A stretch of DNA of 64,000 nt from Diadema setosum (Eukaryota > Echinodermata > Echinoidea > Diadematoida > Diadematidae), in NCBI RefSeq assembly GCF_964275005.1, contig NC_092686.1, forward strand, positions 11,963,032 through 12,027,031, written 5' to 3'. Positions 1 through 10,634 of this stretch are shown in pieces. The notes beneath the pieces were generated by a model that worked only from the letters and a program-made list of their open reading frames with translations, was not told where the DNA came from and did not search any database. A program made the translations under genes and the position numbers. How positions within the stretch are numbered: the first letter of the stretch is position 1; the number at the start of each line of letters is the position of its first letter.

Positions 1-64
1 CATGTTTTCAATATAAAAAGGATGTGTATAAAATACAGGGAAATATTATCTTTCTTGTACAATA

Positions 65-729
65 TCTAGGTAGACCAATTTGTTTAAATTCAATTATGAA
101 AATTACCGGAGAGGGAACAAACTTCTTCAAGAATTCTAAATGTCCTCTGTTTTTTGTTTTTTGTTTTTCACTCAAATACATACCATATGAATTTGTGCCG
201 ATGTAAATAGTCCTGCCAGTTTTCAGGTAGCAAAGGATTGGGTGGGTTTTGTAAAGATCAAATAAAATCAACTCTAAATGAAAACAGCTAATCTCAATCT
301 GTCATTCGTTAGAGAGTCTTTGCGCTTCTCTTTGGTTGATTTTTTTTTCCTTATGGTTGATTTTTTTTAATATTATTTATGCGGTTCTGCGATGAGAATT
401 GGTGGGACCCCGTAATAATCACGTGATTTAAATCACAGATCTAAGGCTCGAAGTGATGTGGATATGACGAAGTGAATGACATCTGTCCTGAAACAGCCAT
501 CACGTATCAAGTGCCTCTATCTTTCTTGTGAATACTGTTAGTAATGCTTATTTGGATTTTAAGCTTACAGTCGGTGGGATATGATATTCGATTAGTTTGA
601 AAGAAAAGAATGCAAAAACTATTATATTCCCCCTGATAAAGAAGAGCTTTGCAGCAAACAATAATATCTTTTTTTTTTTGTAGCTGTCTTATTCCGTCTC
701 TCCCTTCTCTTTATATAGCTAGCCATCTT

Positions 730-731
<2 letters not shown>
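65..731. repeat. Duplicated module A, copy 1
   Basis: This 0.67-kb segment recurs almost unchanged at 1598-2258. Both copies begin TCTAGGTAGACC and end at GCTAGCCATCTTTGA followed directly by a (TA)n tract. The internal order is the same, and the few differences seen are homopolymer lengths, isolated substitutions and a roughly 10-bp indel near the 3' edge. No long reading frame or terminal inverted repeat was recognised. Near its 3' end it contains CCTGATAAAGAAGAGC, a type of motif often seen in repeats that abut (TA)n tracts. It is a recent duplicate or a young interspersed repeat of unknown class. Confidence 0.8.
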
Positions 732-823
<92 letters not shown>

Positions 824-912
824 CTTCTCCTCCCCTCCATCCACTTACTCGATCCTTTTCCTCTCACTCTCTCTCCTTCTCTCTTCCCCTATTTTTCTAT
901 CTCTTACACATG

Positions 913-948
<36 letters not shown>
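731..948. repeat. (TA)n microsatellites separated by a pyrimidine-rich stretch
   Basis: Nearly pure TA dinucleotides run from about 731 to 821 and again from about 916 to 948. Between them lies a CT-rich stretch that includes CTCTCACTCTCTCTCC. Any reading frame here is just TA-repeat translation (alternating Tyr and Ile) and is not a gene. Confidence 0.9.
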
Positions 949-952
<4 letters not shown>

Positions 953-1474
953 CAGACAATGTAGATAACAGAAGATGTCGCATGAAACCGGCAGAGTTGT
1001 GAAGCTTTCGACCGTGGTCTTCCTCAGCTTTGATATCTGTTTGTGAAACGAATTATATGTTTTTGAGAATAACAAATCTGGAGTCATAAACACAACATAT
1101 CAAATATAAGTTGAGCATGAGTTGATAGTTACATGGCATACTTGGCAATATTTTTGGCACTTTGCAACACATTCAACAATGTGTAACTGTATATAAGTAT
1201 ATAGTGAGTATATGTAGCATACAAACATATCATACAATAAAAATTATCAAACATATATCATAAATAAACTAAATAAAATAATTACCTGCTAAGCAGACGT
1301 TTGAGTTGCCTGGATGTCTTGTGGCTGTCTTGTGGCGGGATGTGAGTGATCATGTGATGTTGGGGGAAGGTTTGTGTGCGGTGGTGCATGTCAGGCAGGA
1401 GTGGGGTAGTATAAAGAGTTAGGTTCAGTGTTACAAGTGTGTCAGTCGTGTCAGTGCAGACAAAGGATTGTCTG

Positions 1475-1475
<1 letters not shown>
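949..1475 (-). repeat. Unclassified module between two (TA)n tracts
   Basis: On the minus strand the segment near 995-1030 reads CTGAGGAAGACCACGGTC followed by GAAAGC. Sequences of this shape, a CTGANGA motif, then a short GACC/GGTC stem and GAAA, are common in Penelope-like retroelements and other TA-associated repeats. The stem has one extra base compared with a canonical hammerhead ribozyme core, so ribozyme activity is not claimed. A short minus-strand reading frame (about 1282-1480) ends in RQLKRLLSR, and the encoded protein is not recognised. The module is flanked on both sides by (TA)n. Confidence 0.4.

Positions 1476-1500
<25 letters not shown>
1476..1500. repeat. (TA)n microsatellite
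   Basis: A short pure TA tract separates the preceding module from the tRNA-like module. Confidence 0.85.
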
Positions 1501-1507
<7 letters not shown>

Positions 1508-1597
1508 CTATAGCTTCTGACCACACGAGCAAAGAGAATCGAGGGTTATGGGATGAACACCGAACTATAGGGCTTTCTACAGCTCTGTCTGTATAGG
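1501..1597 (+). repeat. Truncated copy of the tRNA-like module
   Basis: It is practically identical to 8448-8544, starting GCACACACTATAGCTTCTG and running to CTCTGTCTGTATA. There it stops in the middle of the tRNA-like head and module A copy 2 begins. The complete version at 8448-8605 goes on into an anticodon-like stem and a perfect B box. This copy is therefore a chimeric junction rather than a complete element. Confidence 0.8.
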
Positions 1598-2255
1598 TCT
1601 AGGTAGACCAATTTGTTTAAATTCAATTATGAAAATTACCGGAGAGGGAACAAACTTTTTCAAGAATTCTAAATGTCCTCTGTTTTTTGGGTTTTTTTTT
1701 TTCACTCAAATACATACCATATGAATTTGTGCCGATGTAAATAGTCCTGCCAGTTTTCAGGTAGCAAAGGATTGGGTGGGTTTTGTAAAGATCAAATAAA
1801 ATCAACTCTAAATGAAAACAGCTAATCTCAATCTGTCATTCGTTAGAGAGTCTTTGCGCTTCTCTTTGGTTGATTTTTTTCCCTATGGTTGATTTTTTTT
1901 TTATATTGTTTATGCGGTTCTGCGATGAGAATTGGTGGGACCCCGTAATAATCACGTGATTTTAATCACAGATCTAAGGCTCGAAGTGATGTGGATATGA
2001 CGAAGTGAATGACATCTGTCCTGAAACAGCCATCACGTATCAAGTGCCTCTATCTTTCTTGTGAATACTGTTAGTAATGCTTATTTGGATTTTAAGCTTA
2101 CAGTCGGTGGGACATGATATTCGATTAGTTTGAAAGAAAAGAATGCAAAAACTATTATATTCCCCCTGATAAAGAAGAGCTTTGCAGCAAACAATAATAT
2201 CTTCTTCTTTTTTTGTAGCTGTCTTATTCCGTCTCTCCCTTAGCTAGCCATCTTT

Positions 2256-2258
<3 letters not shown>
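1598..2258. repeat. Duplicated module A, copy 2
   Basis: Second copy of the segment at 65-731, in the same orientation and again ending in a (TA)n tract. The 5' breakpoint differs. Copy 1 is preceded by unrelated sequence, whereas this copy is fused to the truncated tRNA-like module at 1597/1598. The shared left edge at TCTAGGTAGACC suggests that it is the true end of a mobile unit and not a random duplication breakpoint. Confidence 0.8.

Positions 2259-2303
<45 letters not shown>
2259..2303. repeat. (TA)n microsatellite
   Basis: A pure TA tract between module A copy 2 and a small inverted-repeat module. Confidence 0.9.
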
Positions 2304-2304
<1 letters not shown>

Positions 2305-2306
<2 letters not shown>

Positions 2307-2377
2307 TGCGAGAAGAATATATAAATAATGAAGGAGCTACACTGGTGCTGTAAATGGTCGAGACCCCTTCTCGCACT
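2305..2377. repeat. 73-bp mini inverted-repeat module
   Basis: It begins AGTGCGAGAAG and ends CTTCTCGCACT, an exact 11-bp terminal inverted repeat. It is placed between a (TA)n tract and a (CT)n/(TA) tract. At this size it is a minimal MITE or a hairpin. No coding capacity. Confidence 0.6.
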
Positions 2378-2401
2378 CTCTCTCTCTCTGTGTATATATT
2401 T

Positions 2402-3532
2402 TGTTACGACCAAAATCACTCTGAGAATGATCGCACAAAAGAAACAATCAACTAATGTTCAGGCGGTTTATTAACAGTGATATTGTGGGTACAGACTCGT
2501 AATCGGCTTTCACATCAGTACAATAATGATCAATAGAAACAATTACAAATCGGTAATAGAATCACTTACATATTATGTTATCAAGTAGTCCTTTGAAAAT
2601 GTTCAGATACGATGTTCGATGCACCGATGAATGATCCTTGACGCACCGATGAGTGATTCCTCCGACGTAACTCCAAAGGCACAGGTTGCATTAATCCACA
2701 GTATAAATCCGGGGTAAGATCCACGATAGATGTCCACAGCAAAACGTGTAGAATCCAAACGTTATGACGACCACGTCCAGTTGCGGCGTTGAATGATGAT
2801 TCACTTTTATTGTCCAGCAAGGAATCCGGCCCGTCACAGCTTTGCCGTAATAATGTCCGTTGACATTAAAATATGGAGTCTATCTCCAATGTAGGCAAAC
2901 TAATTCTCTGCAGGCAAAATGTCTCCCAGGCCTTATCTCCACAAACACAGTTTGTATAGCAGGTCAGCAGGTAACACAGGATTGACTATAACAAGTCGCT
3001 TCAGAGCCAGAAGTGACGTAACTCTCAGAGCAGAGGTGTTGGGTACTCTGCCTACCTCAGAATTTCTCCTGCTTATATACTATCCATTCACCCCTTTCTA
3101 GTACATTCTGTAATTTTCTCCAACCTGGGGCCACATATCTGAACATACTAGCAAGTCCAAATTCCAGGAATCCTGGATGACTCACTGCCTAATATGTGCA
3201 TAACATCATTGCCAAAATTAACTACCAATCACATTGGGTTACAAGGGCAGTGCCTCACTCAGCCAGCACTTCCTAGAATTTTCTGGAATGGGTTAAATCA
3301 TTCTAGATTGAGTGAGCTATAATGTATTTCCTGTCACATGCATACATGTACTGTAGCTACATTGTATACCACATAGAAAATTCTCCACTGATCTAGTCAG
3401 CCTGTATGTACTACATTTATATCATATAGAATGTTCTCCATTAATCTGGTCACCCTGTGTACATACACATTAAACAACCATGCATACAGCCTTGATACAT
3501 GTACATAACTACTTGTGTGTACATTTGTGACA
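2402..3532 (-). repeat. 3' LTR of the Ty3/gypsy element
   Basis: This 1131-bp repeat reads TGTTACGACC at its left edge and TTTGTGACA at its right edge, giving TGT...ACA termini in sense. It is paired with 7148-8278 at a constant offset of 4746 bp. In sense it carries TATATAAG (3072-3079) and an AATAAA hexamer (2467-2472) toward its end, the expected promoter and poly(A) signals of an LTR. Short reading frames inside it are not genes. Confidence 0.95.
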
Positions 3533-3857
3533 CCATCCCCCATGGGAAAAAGAAAGCCTTGCCGTAGCAAGGGTTTCTTTTACCTTCACAATTTCTCATT
3601 GTTATTTACAACGAATGTGAGGTAAAATCCAACTAAAACAACTATAATCACATACTATCACATATCTTTTGAATAGCTGCATTAATTCATGTTCTCTTTT
3701 CATGGATACCATTTACATTGATATTGCTTGGATTCTCGGAACTTATACAATCATGTCAAACTGTTTTGCATACATTAATGATATGCTAAACACATACACT
3801 GTAAATGATATGCGGTGAAAACTTTTCACCCGTGAATTCTACTGTGCTATCCACTAC

Positions 3858-5247
3858 CTATGTCACACCAATTGACTTTCGGTCATAGCACTCTTTCAAC
3901 ACATTGACATGACACATTCTCTGATCTGTGCTCCTGTCTGGTGTACTGAGCACATAGTTCACATCATTGAGTTTCTTTTTGACACAGTATGGGCCACTGA
4001 ACTTGGCTTTCAGTGGTTCACCTTGTATGGGCAGCAGTACAAGAACTTTGTCACCTGGTTTGAAGGTTCGGGCTTTGGCATTTTTGTCTGCCTTTCTCTT
4101 CATTGAGTCTTGTGACACTTTCAAGTGTTCCCTAGCTACCTCACAAGCCTTTGAAAGCCTTTCACGAAACTTTGACACATAGTCAAGTAGGTGGACCTCA
4201 TCATCCTCAGTCATGAATTTCTCTTTGATGAGCTTCAGTGGGCCCCTAACTTCATGACCGTACACCAACTCAAATGGGCTGAAACCCGTCGACTCATTTG
4301 GGGAGTCCCTCGTAGCGAACAGCAGGAAAGGGATGCCCTTATCCCTTATCCCAATCCTCGGGATACTCCTCACAAAATGCCCTAATCATTGTCTTTAGGG
4401 TCTGGTGGTAGCGCTCCAACGCACCTTGGGATTGGGGATGATAAGCTGACGACTTCAGCTGCTTCACACCCAAACGATACATCACCTCTTGAAATATGCC
4501 TGACATGAAATTTGACCCTTGGTCAGACTGCACTTCCTTGGGCAACCCATACCTAGTGAAAAACTGCACTAGAGCATCTACCACAGTCTTGGCAGTGATA
4601 TTTCGCAATGGGATAGCCTCTGGGAACCGTGTAGACATATCCATGATTGTCAAGAGGTACTTATGACCCGACCTAGTCCTAGGCAAAGGTCCAACACAGT
4701 CAACTAGAACCCGACTGAATGGTTCTTCAAACGCAGGTATCGGAATCAATGGCGCCGGCTTCACTGAATGCTGTGGTTTACCAGCCACCTGACATGTGTG
4801 ACAAGTCTTGCAAAACTCAGCCACATCCACATTCAACCCTGGCCAATAGAAATGCCTCATGATCCGATCCTTTGTCTTTCTGACGTCTAAATGGCCGCCA
4901 ACAGGTAACTCGTGAGCAATCCTCAAGATCTCATCGCGGTAACAGGGAGGGACAACAACTTGACGGACCACCGTCCAATCCTCATCAGCTGGCCTATGGG
5001 GAGGTCTCCACTTCCTCATCAAAATGCCATCTTTGACATAATAGCACTCAGGGACCTTTTCAGCCTCAGCCTCAGAACACGCCGTCTGAGACAAGCCTTT
5101 CAACTCAGAGTCTGCCTGCTGTGCTTCAACCAAGGAAGACTTGCTAAACAGCCCATCACTGTTAGCCTCGGAGCCTAATACAGCAACCCCATCATTCAAA
5201 TCCTTGAAAAAGGTTTCTGCCAACCAAACACCGGAATTCTCCTCCAC
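3858..5247 (-). mobile_element. Integrase region of the Ty3/gypsy element
   Basis: The translation shows an HHCC zinc-binding N-terminus (HELPVGGH and, further on, CKTCHTCQ). The catalytic core has its first Asp in RVLVDCVGPLP, its second in SDQGSNF and its Glu in QGALERYHQTLK. A C-terminal part includes FKPGDKVLVLLP and KFSGPY, the GPY/F-type module found in many Ty3/gypsy integrases. The family's role is to insert the cDNA copy into host DNA. The region is treated here as a fossil. It does not read as one intact protein and no repaired product is inferred. Confidence 0.9.
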
Positions 5248-5263
5248 ATCAACAGAATCCGCA

Positions 5264-7045
5264 TCATCTTGAACAGCTACGAGCCTGAGACCTAGTCACA
5301 ACACAATCTGGGAAAATCCCAGGAAACTCCTCCTGCAACTGCTCAGTTTCAGCAACCACCACTGGTTTATCCGAAACAACTGGAGACGCAACCACCTTGT
5401 CCCCAGCCAAGTCATTCCCCAACAGGAAGTCAATGCCTACCATGGGCAACTCAGGAACAACTCCAACAGTGACAGGACCAGAAACTAGGTCACACTTCAA
5501 ATCCACTCTATACAGTGGTACTGACATATAACTGCCATCAACAGTCTGAATCAAGACTTTTGCATTCACTGCACTATCTGGTGGAAAAGTCATACCACCA
5601 TCCACCATCAACGACTGAGAGGCCCCCGTATCCCGCAGGATGACTACTGGTTTACCTGCCTCACCAGAAGTACATGGGGTTACCTCACCATCAAACAAAA
5701 AGCTACGATAGCTCTCATCCACCTGCTTCAGCCTATCTTTGAATTTGGGAGATCGACTTTCAATGGCCCGTGCTTCACTGAACGGGACACTATTTTCGGG
5801 TAGGACACTTTTTGACATGACAAATCCCATGTCCTTCTTTGTTTTGTTTTGCAACTTCCAACACTGTGACTTTACATGCCCTGTCTTGTTACAGTGAAAA
5901 CATTTGATGACATTTGCACTTGTACTGGACCCTTTGTCAGATTGAGGCTTTGGTGCCGATGAAGTTTCAGAACTCGTGCCTTTTTCAGGACCAGCATTCT
6001 TTGGATTGCTCGATTGATTTTTGTCTCTTTTGTTTCCAGAGAAATTCCTGAAAGGTGGTCTGTTGTCATTTCTGTGGGTCAGCTCATACTCATCAGCCAT
6101 CAAGGCTGCTTTATGCAAACTTGTCACTTTGTGATCATCCAAATGCGACCTCACACTGAAAGCAACACTCTTTTTGAATTCTTCCAAAAGAACAACCTCA
6201 CGTAGGTTATCAAAATCCTGATCCACTTTCAGGGACCTGTACCACCTATCAAACATCATTTCTTTTTCACGAGCAAACTCAACATGTGTCTGGCCTGGTT
6301 TGCGGTACGAATTTCTGAACTTATGTCTGTACGCCTCCGGCACCAACTCATAAGCATTCAACACTGCTTTCTTGACTGTAGCATAGTCACGTGATTGCTC
6401 TTCAGAGAGAGATGAGTACACATCAGCTGCTTTGCCGATAAACACACTTTGAAGGAGCATGGGCCAAAATTCCTGTGGCCAGTTCAAACTGTTAGCCACC
6501 TTCTCAAATGACACAAAATATGCATCAACTCTGTTTTCTTCAAACTTTGGCACCAATCGAATGTTCTTGGCCAAATCAAATTCAGGGGGAGCCCTTTCAC
6601 GATTTCCAAAAGTCTGTGCATGAGTCATTTCCATCTCACGCAATTTCATTTGCTGCTCCATTTCGAATTTCTTCATTTCCATCTCTCTTTGTTCTTTCTC
6701 CCTCTCTCTTTCTAATCTCATCTTCTCTTTTTCCAGTTCCATTTCTTTCTCCTTCATTTGCAATTTAGCAAGCTCAAGCCGTGTTTGATCTGAAATTTGA
6801 GCTTGAGCTGGAGTGTCAATTTCTTCTTTGAGCTCCATGTGACCAGCTACCAAGTCAAGAATTTCTGCCTTTCTTGCACCTTGTGGAACATCAACATTTA
6901 AATGCTGTGCAATAGCAGTCAAATCACATTTGCGTAACCTTTGCAAATCTTTGAGGGACAAATCTGTCCTCTGAACAAATGCCTGAACATCCATTGTACT
7001 GATTGACATTGTCACATGTATTACACACAATGTACAATTGAACAA
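5264..7045 (-). mobile_element. gag region with start of protease, Ty3/gypsy element
   Basis: This open frame spans 593 codons. The N-terminal part resembles a SAP-like helix-extension-helix (LSLKDLQRLRKCDLTAIAQH). It is followed by a strongly charged coiled coil rich in Glu, Lys, Met and Arg. Next comes a capsid-like, SCAN-related segment (residues about 150-330), then a CCHC zinc knuckle CFHCNKTGHVKSQC, and then an aspartic-protease signature in ILRDTGASQSLM. The first Met gives the longest frame, but the later MSIS or MDVQ Met residues are equally plausible starts. In this family Gag forms the particle and binds the element RNA. Confidence 0.9.
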
Positions 7046-7125
7046 TCAACTCACTGGTATTTTGTCTGTACCAATATTCTGGATTCCGGAACGTTCCAAA
7101 TTCTAAGTTTTGGCTTTAAATTCAC

Positions 7126-7143
7126 TTCCCGGACAAGCCCCCA
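7126..7143 (-). promoter_or_regulatory. Primer-binding site of tRNA-Pro type
   Basis: In element sense, TGGGGGCTTGTCCGGGAA starts four bases after the end of the 5' LTR. It is nearly the complement of the 3' end of animal tRNA-Pro and is close to the primer site of murine leukaemia virus. That makes tRNA-Pro the likely primer for minus-strand synthesis in this family. Confidence 0.75.
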
Positions 7144-7147
7144 ATTT

Positions 7148-8275
7148 TGTTACGACCAAAATCACTCTGAGAATGATCGCACAAAAGAAACAATCAACTA
7201 ATGTTCAGGCGGTTTATTAACAGTGATATTGTGGGTACAGACTCGTAATCGGCTTTCACATCAGTACAATAATGATCAATAGAAACAATTACAAATCGGT
7301 AATAGAATCACTTACATATTATGTTATCAAGTAGTCCTTTGAAAATGTTCAGATACGATGTTCGATGCACCGATGAATGATCCTTGACGCACCGATGAGT
7401 GATTCCTCCGACGTAACTCCAAAGGCACAGGTTGCATTAATCCACAGTATAAATCCGGGGTAAGATCCACGATAGATGTCCACAGCAAAACGTGTAGAAT
7501 CCAAACGTTATGACGACCACGTCCAGTTGCGGCGTTGAATGATGATTCACTTTTATTGTCCAGCAAGGAATCCGGCCCGTCACAGCTTTGCCGTAATAAT
7601 GTCCGTTGACATTAAAATATGGAGTCTATCTCCAATGTAGGCAAACTAATTCTCTGCAGGCAAAATGTCTCCCAGGCCTTATCTTCACAAACACAGTTTG
7701 TATAGCAGGTCAGCAGGTAACACAGGATTGACTATAACAAGTCGCTTCAGAGCCAGAAGTGACGTAACTCTCAGAGCAGAGGTGTTGGGTACTCTGCCTA
7801 CCTCAGAATTTCTCCTGCTTATATACTATCCATTCACCCCTTTCTAGTACATTCTGTAATTTTCTCCAACCTGGGGCCACATATCTGAACATACTAGCAA
7901 GTCCAAATTCCAGGAATCCTGGATGACTCACTGCCTAATATGTGCATAACATCATTGCCAAAATTAACTACCAATCACATTGGGTTACAAGGGCAGTGCC
8001 TCACTCAGCCAGCACTTCCTAGAATTTTCTGGAATGGGTTAAATCATTCTAGATTGAGTGAGCTATAATGTATTTCCTGTCACATGCATACATGTACTGT
8101 AGCTACATTGTATACCACATAGAAAATTCTCCACTGATCTAGTCAGCCTGTATGTACTACATTTATATCATATAGAATGTTCTCCATTAATCTGGTCACC
8201 CTGTGTACATACACATTAAACAACCATGCATACAGCCTTGATACATGTACATAACTACTTGTGTGTACATTTGTG

Positions 8276-8278
<3 letters not shown>
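7148..8278 (-). repeat. 5' LTR of the Ty3/gypsy element
   Basis: Same 1131-bp length and practically the same sequence as 2402-3532. The one difference noticed is a C/T change near 7685. In sense the TATATAAG box is at 7818-7825. The right edge, TTTGTGACA, is followed at once by a (TA)n tract, so the element inserted into or beside a microsatellite. Confidence 0.95.

Positions 8279-8308
<30 letters not shown>
8279..8308. repeat. (TA)n microsatellite at the LTR edge
   Basis: A pure TA tract that starts directly at the end of the LTR. It is probably the continuation of the TA-rich site on the other side of the element. Confidence 0.9.
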
Positions 8309-8313
<5 letters not shown>

Positions 8314-8447
8314 GAGAAATCCATCGCATCCTGGTCGCTGATGAAGAATGCGATGACTAACCTGTTTGGTGTCTTGTTTCAAAAACATGCGCTTTCCTCG
8401 CCAGGATAAAGCGTTTTAATGCCTTTTTAGGTTTTAATCTTATATAT
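8309..8447. repeat. Unclassified TA-anchored module
   Basis: It contains CATCGCATCCTGG and, 20 bases on, GATGAAGAATGCGATGAC, which gives a short inverted pairing (CATCGCAT with ATGCGATG). It is bounded by (TA)n on the left and TATATA on the right. It may be part of the same compound repeat as the tRNA-like module that follows. Confidence 0.4.
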
Positions 8448-8605
8448 GCACACACTATAGCTTCTGACCACACGAGCAAAGAGAATCGAGGGTTATGGGA
8501 TGAACACCGAACTATAGGGCTTTCTACAGCTCTGTCTGTATAAGCACCGGTCCAGTAATCCGGAGATCTCGGGTTCGAATCCCGATGGAAATCCATTTTC
8601 TTGGC
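8448..8605 (+). repeat. tRNA-derived SINE-like module
   Basis: After a 70-bp leader, positions 8517-8588 look like a decayed tRNA. There is an A-box-like segment TAAGC after CAGCTCTGTC, a self-complementary CCGG...CCGG anticodon-stem region, and a perfect B box GGTTCGAATCC within CTCGGGTTCGAATCCCGA. The acceptor ends do not pair, so it is a pseudo-tRNA or SINE head rather than a working tRNA gene. A truncated second copy is at 1501-1597, which supports a mobile repeat. Confidence 0.65.
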
Positions 8606-8639
8606 TCAAAGTTTTCACTATCTATATCTATATAATCAA

Positions 8640-8663
8640 TATCTATATCTTTCTATCTATCTC

Positions 8664-8762
<99 letters not shown>
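8640..8762. repeat. Compound (CT)n-(TA)n-(GT)n microsatellite
   Basis: Consecutive runs of CT, TA and GT dinucleotides form one compound simple repeat. Confidence 0.95.
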
Positions 8763-10380
8763 AGTAATTCCTAGTCCACGTGTTAGTACAATGATATCAA
8801 ATATAGATCAGAACTCAAGAAATCAAAATCGCTTGACAGATGGCAGGGAGCCGAAAATTTGTGTGTTCTTCAAAGAAACTTTTGGTATTGACAGCATGAT
8901 ATATTTCTTAAGTTCTGTTTTATTCTTGTAATATATATATGGATAAAATGCAGGCTGGTGTATAGCAATCTGTTTGTCACTCTATACCTGCGGGCCTCTT
9001 TCTGTCTGTCTGTTCTCCCTCTTTACCCTCTCGCATGAACATCCATCCCCGTTGCCTCCCGTATGCCACAGAAGGAGGAGGAAGAGGAGGAAGAAAAGAA
9101 AAAGAACGAAGAACTAGAAACGAAGGGGATGTATAGAATAACAGCTCGGAGACAGACAAAAATGTGGGAAAGACGAGGATAACGAATCGGCATCGGAAAG
9201 GAGTGAAGCGAGTGAGATAAGGAAAGAGGAAAAAGCGAGAGATAATGAGAGACAAGAGGGATAAACACCTAGCTATGAACAGAAATAAAAAGAGGGGCAT
9301 ATAGACAGGCAGCTTGAAAGCCGGTGGACAGATAGATATATAGGTAGATATAGAGAGATATATGAATAGTTACATGGATTGATAGATAGAGATGGAGAGA
9401 CGGTTAAAAACGAAAATATGAAATAAAGATGGGGAAGATAGAGAGATAGGCAGACAAACAGACAGATATACACGTGGATCACATAGGTAGATAGATGGAT
9501 GGATAGATAATGACAGTGAAACTAACATAAAAGGTATATATATGAATAAAACACATCATGATATGTCAGAGTCTCATTCTTTGCATTCGTATATGGGCAT
9601 TCCTGAAGGCAAGACATCCCCACGCTGATTAGCTTTCATCCGTATAGTCAACGATCAGCTCTCATGCACGATACTATTCATATCATCCTTCGATTCGAAC
9701 TGGCATCCGGTAACATGGAAGAATGTGACCCACTTCGGTTTCACCCGCTCTTTTATTATTGAAGGGGCGTTGTATAAAACGAATCCGAAGCACACTTAAA
9801 GGGGGAACGCCATCCTGTGATAATGTCGCATTGAATGTCAACAGAAAAATCAGAGAAGTCCATTAGAAGAAAATCTGAGGAAAAAATCAGACACATAAAG
9901 AAAGTTATTAACTGGAAAAAATTTAGAGTAAGACAAATTGGCAAATCTGGGTAATGTGAAGATGTTGATCAGCTCTCCACCATGTTTGTATACACAAAAG
10001 TTCATCAATTTCAGTTTTTCTTCAGAGGGAAAAATAAATCTTCGAGCCACATCGTGATAAGAATATTCGCGTATCCTCCTTAGCGGATAAGTTCTGTTTG
10101 TGCCCAAATATTTGAGAAAAATCAAAAGTAGTGAAATTTTGTGTAAAAAAACAAAAGGAGAACTGCTTAGCACCCCTGCATTACACAGAGTTGCCGACTC
10201 GTTTTACTCTCTAAACTTTCAACAATTCATTTTTTTTTAAATGTGCATTTTTTCGCCAACTTACTTCTCTACTTCTTTTTCTGTTTTCATACAAATCACC
10301 ATAAAACTCCCTCTAAGGAATTCTGCTCTCACTTACCTCGGAATGTGCAAGGATCAATCGGAAAAGGAGGATGAAACAGA
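8763..10380. other. No gene seen; purine-rich and GATA-type simple sequence
   Basis: About 9070-9260 is purine-rich with GGAGGAAGAGGAGG runs. About 9296-9510 is a degenerate GATA/GACA repeat. At 9798 TTAAAGGGGGAACGCC resembles the left end of a TTAA-flanked MITE, but no matching right end was found. No exon with plausible splice sites was recognised. Confidence 0.5.
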
Positions 10381-10408
10381 CGAAGGAGAAAAATAATGAT
10401 GTACATGA

Positions 10409-10442
10409 GGAGGAGGAGGAGGAGGAGGAGGAGGAGGAGGAG
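10409..10442. repeat. (GGA)n microsatellite
   Basis: An uninterrupted GGA trinucleotide run of about eleven units. Confidence 0.95.
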
Positions 10443-10634
10443 AAAGGGGAGTTAGGAAATCCAGGTTAGTAGGCGTTGCTTTCTTGCTCAGTCAAATCTT
10501 GGAATTCGTCAGTTATACAAACGACCGATATAGTGACACACACACACACAAAAATGTCAAAAAAATATTTTGTGCTGTTCTTTCATGCGAAAAGGAATAT
10601 CTTCCAACGATTTTTTAATTCTTTTTTTTGTATA

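Larger units (their letters stand above)
2402..8278 (-). mobile_element. Ty3/gypsy LTR retrotransposon, young but incomplete
   Basis: This LTR element lies in minus orientation and is bounded by two 1131-bp direct repeats. Its recognisable parts, in sense order, are the 5' LTR, a tRNA-Pro-type primer site, gag with SAP-like and zinc-knuckle regions, a protease motif, an integrase region, a purine-rich tract next to the 3' LTR, and the 3' LTR. I recognise no reverse transcriptase or RNase H segment, so it reads as a broken, non-autonomous copy with roughly two breaks in pol. The LTRs differ at only about one position by eye, so the insertion is very recent. It sits inside TA-rich simple sequence, and a clean target duplication cannot be read because both flanks are AT repeats. 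Family placement rests on the HHCC and D,D,E integrase pattern and the GPY-type C-terminal module. Confidence 0.93.

Noticed and set aside
2581-2820. 79-codon frame that occurs identically at 7327-7566
   Set aside because: It lies inside both LTRs and the identity reflects LTR duplication, not gene conservation.
9798-10180. Possible TTAA-type MITE starting TTAAAGGGGGAACGCC
   Set aside because: No complementary right end was found.
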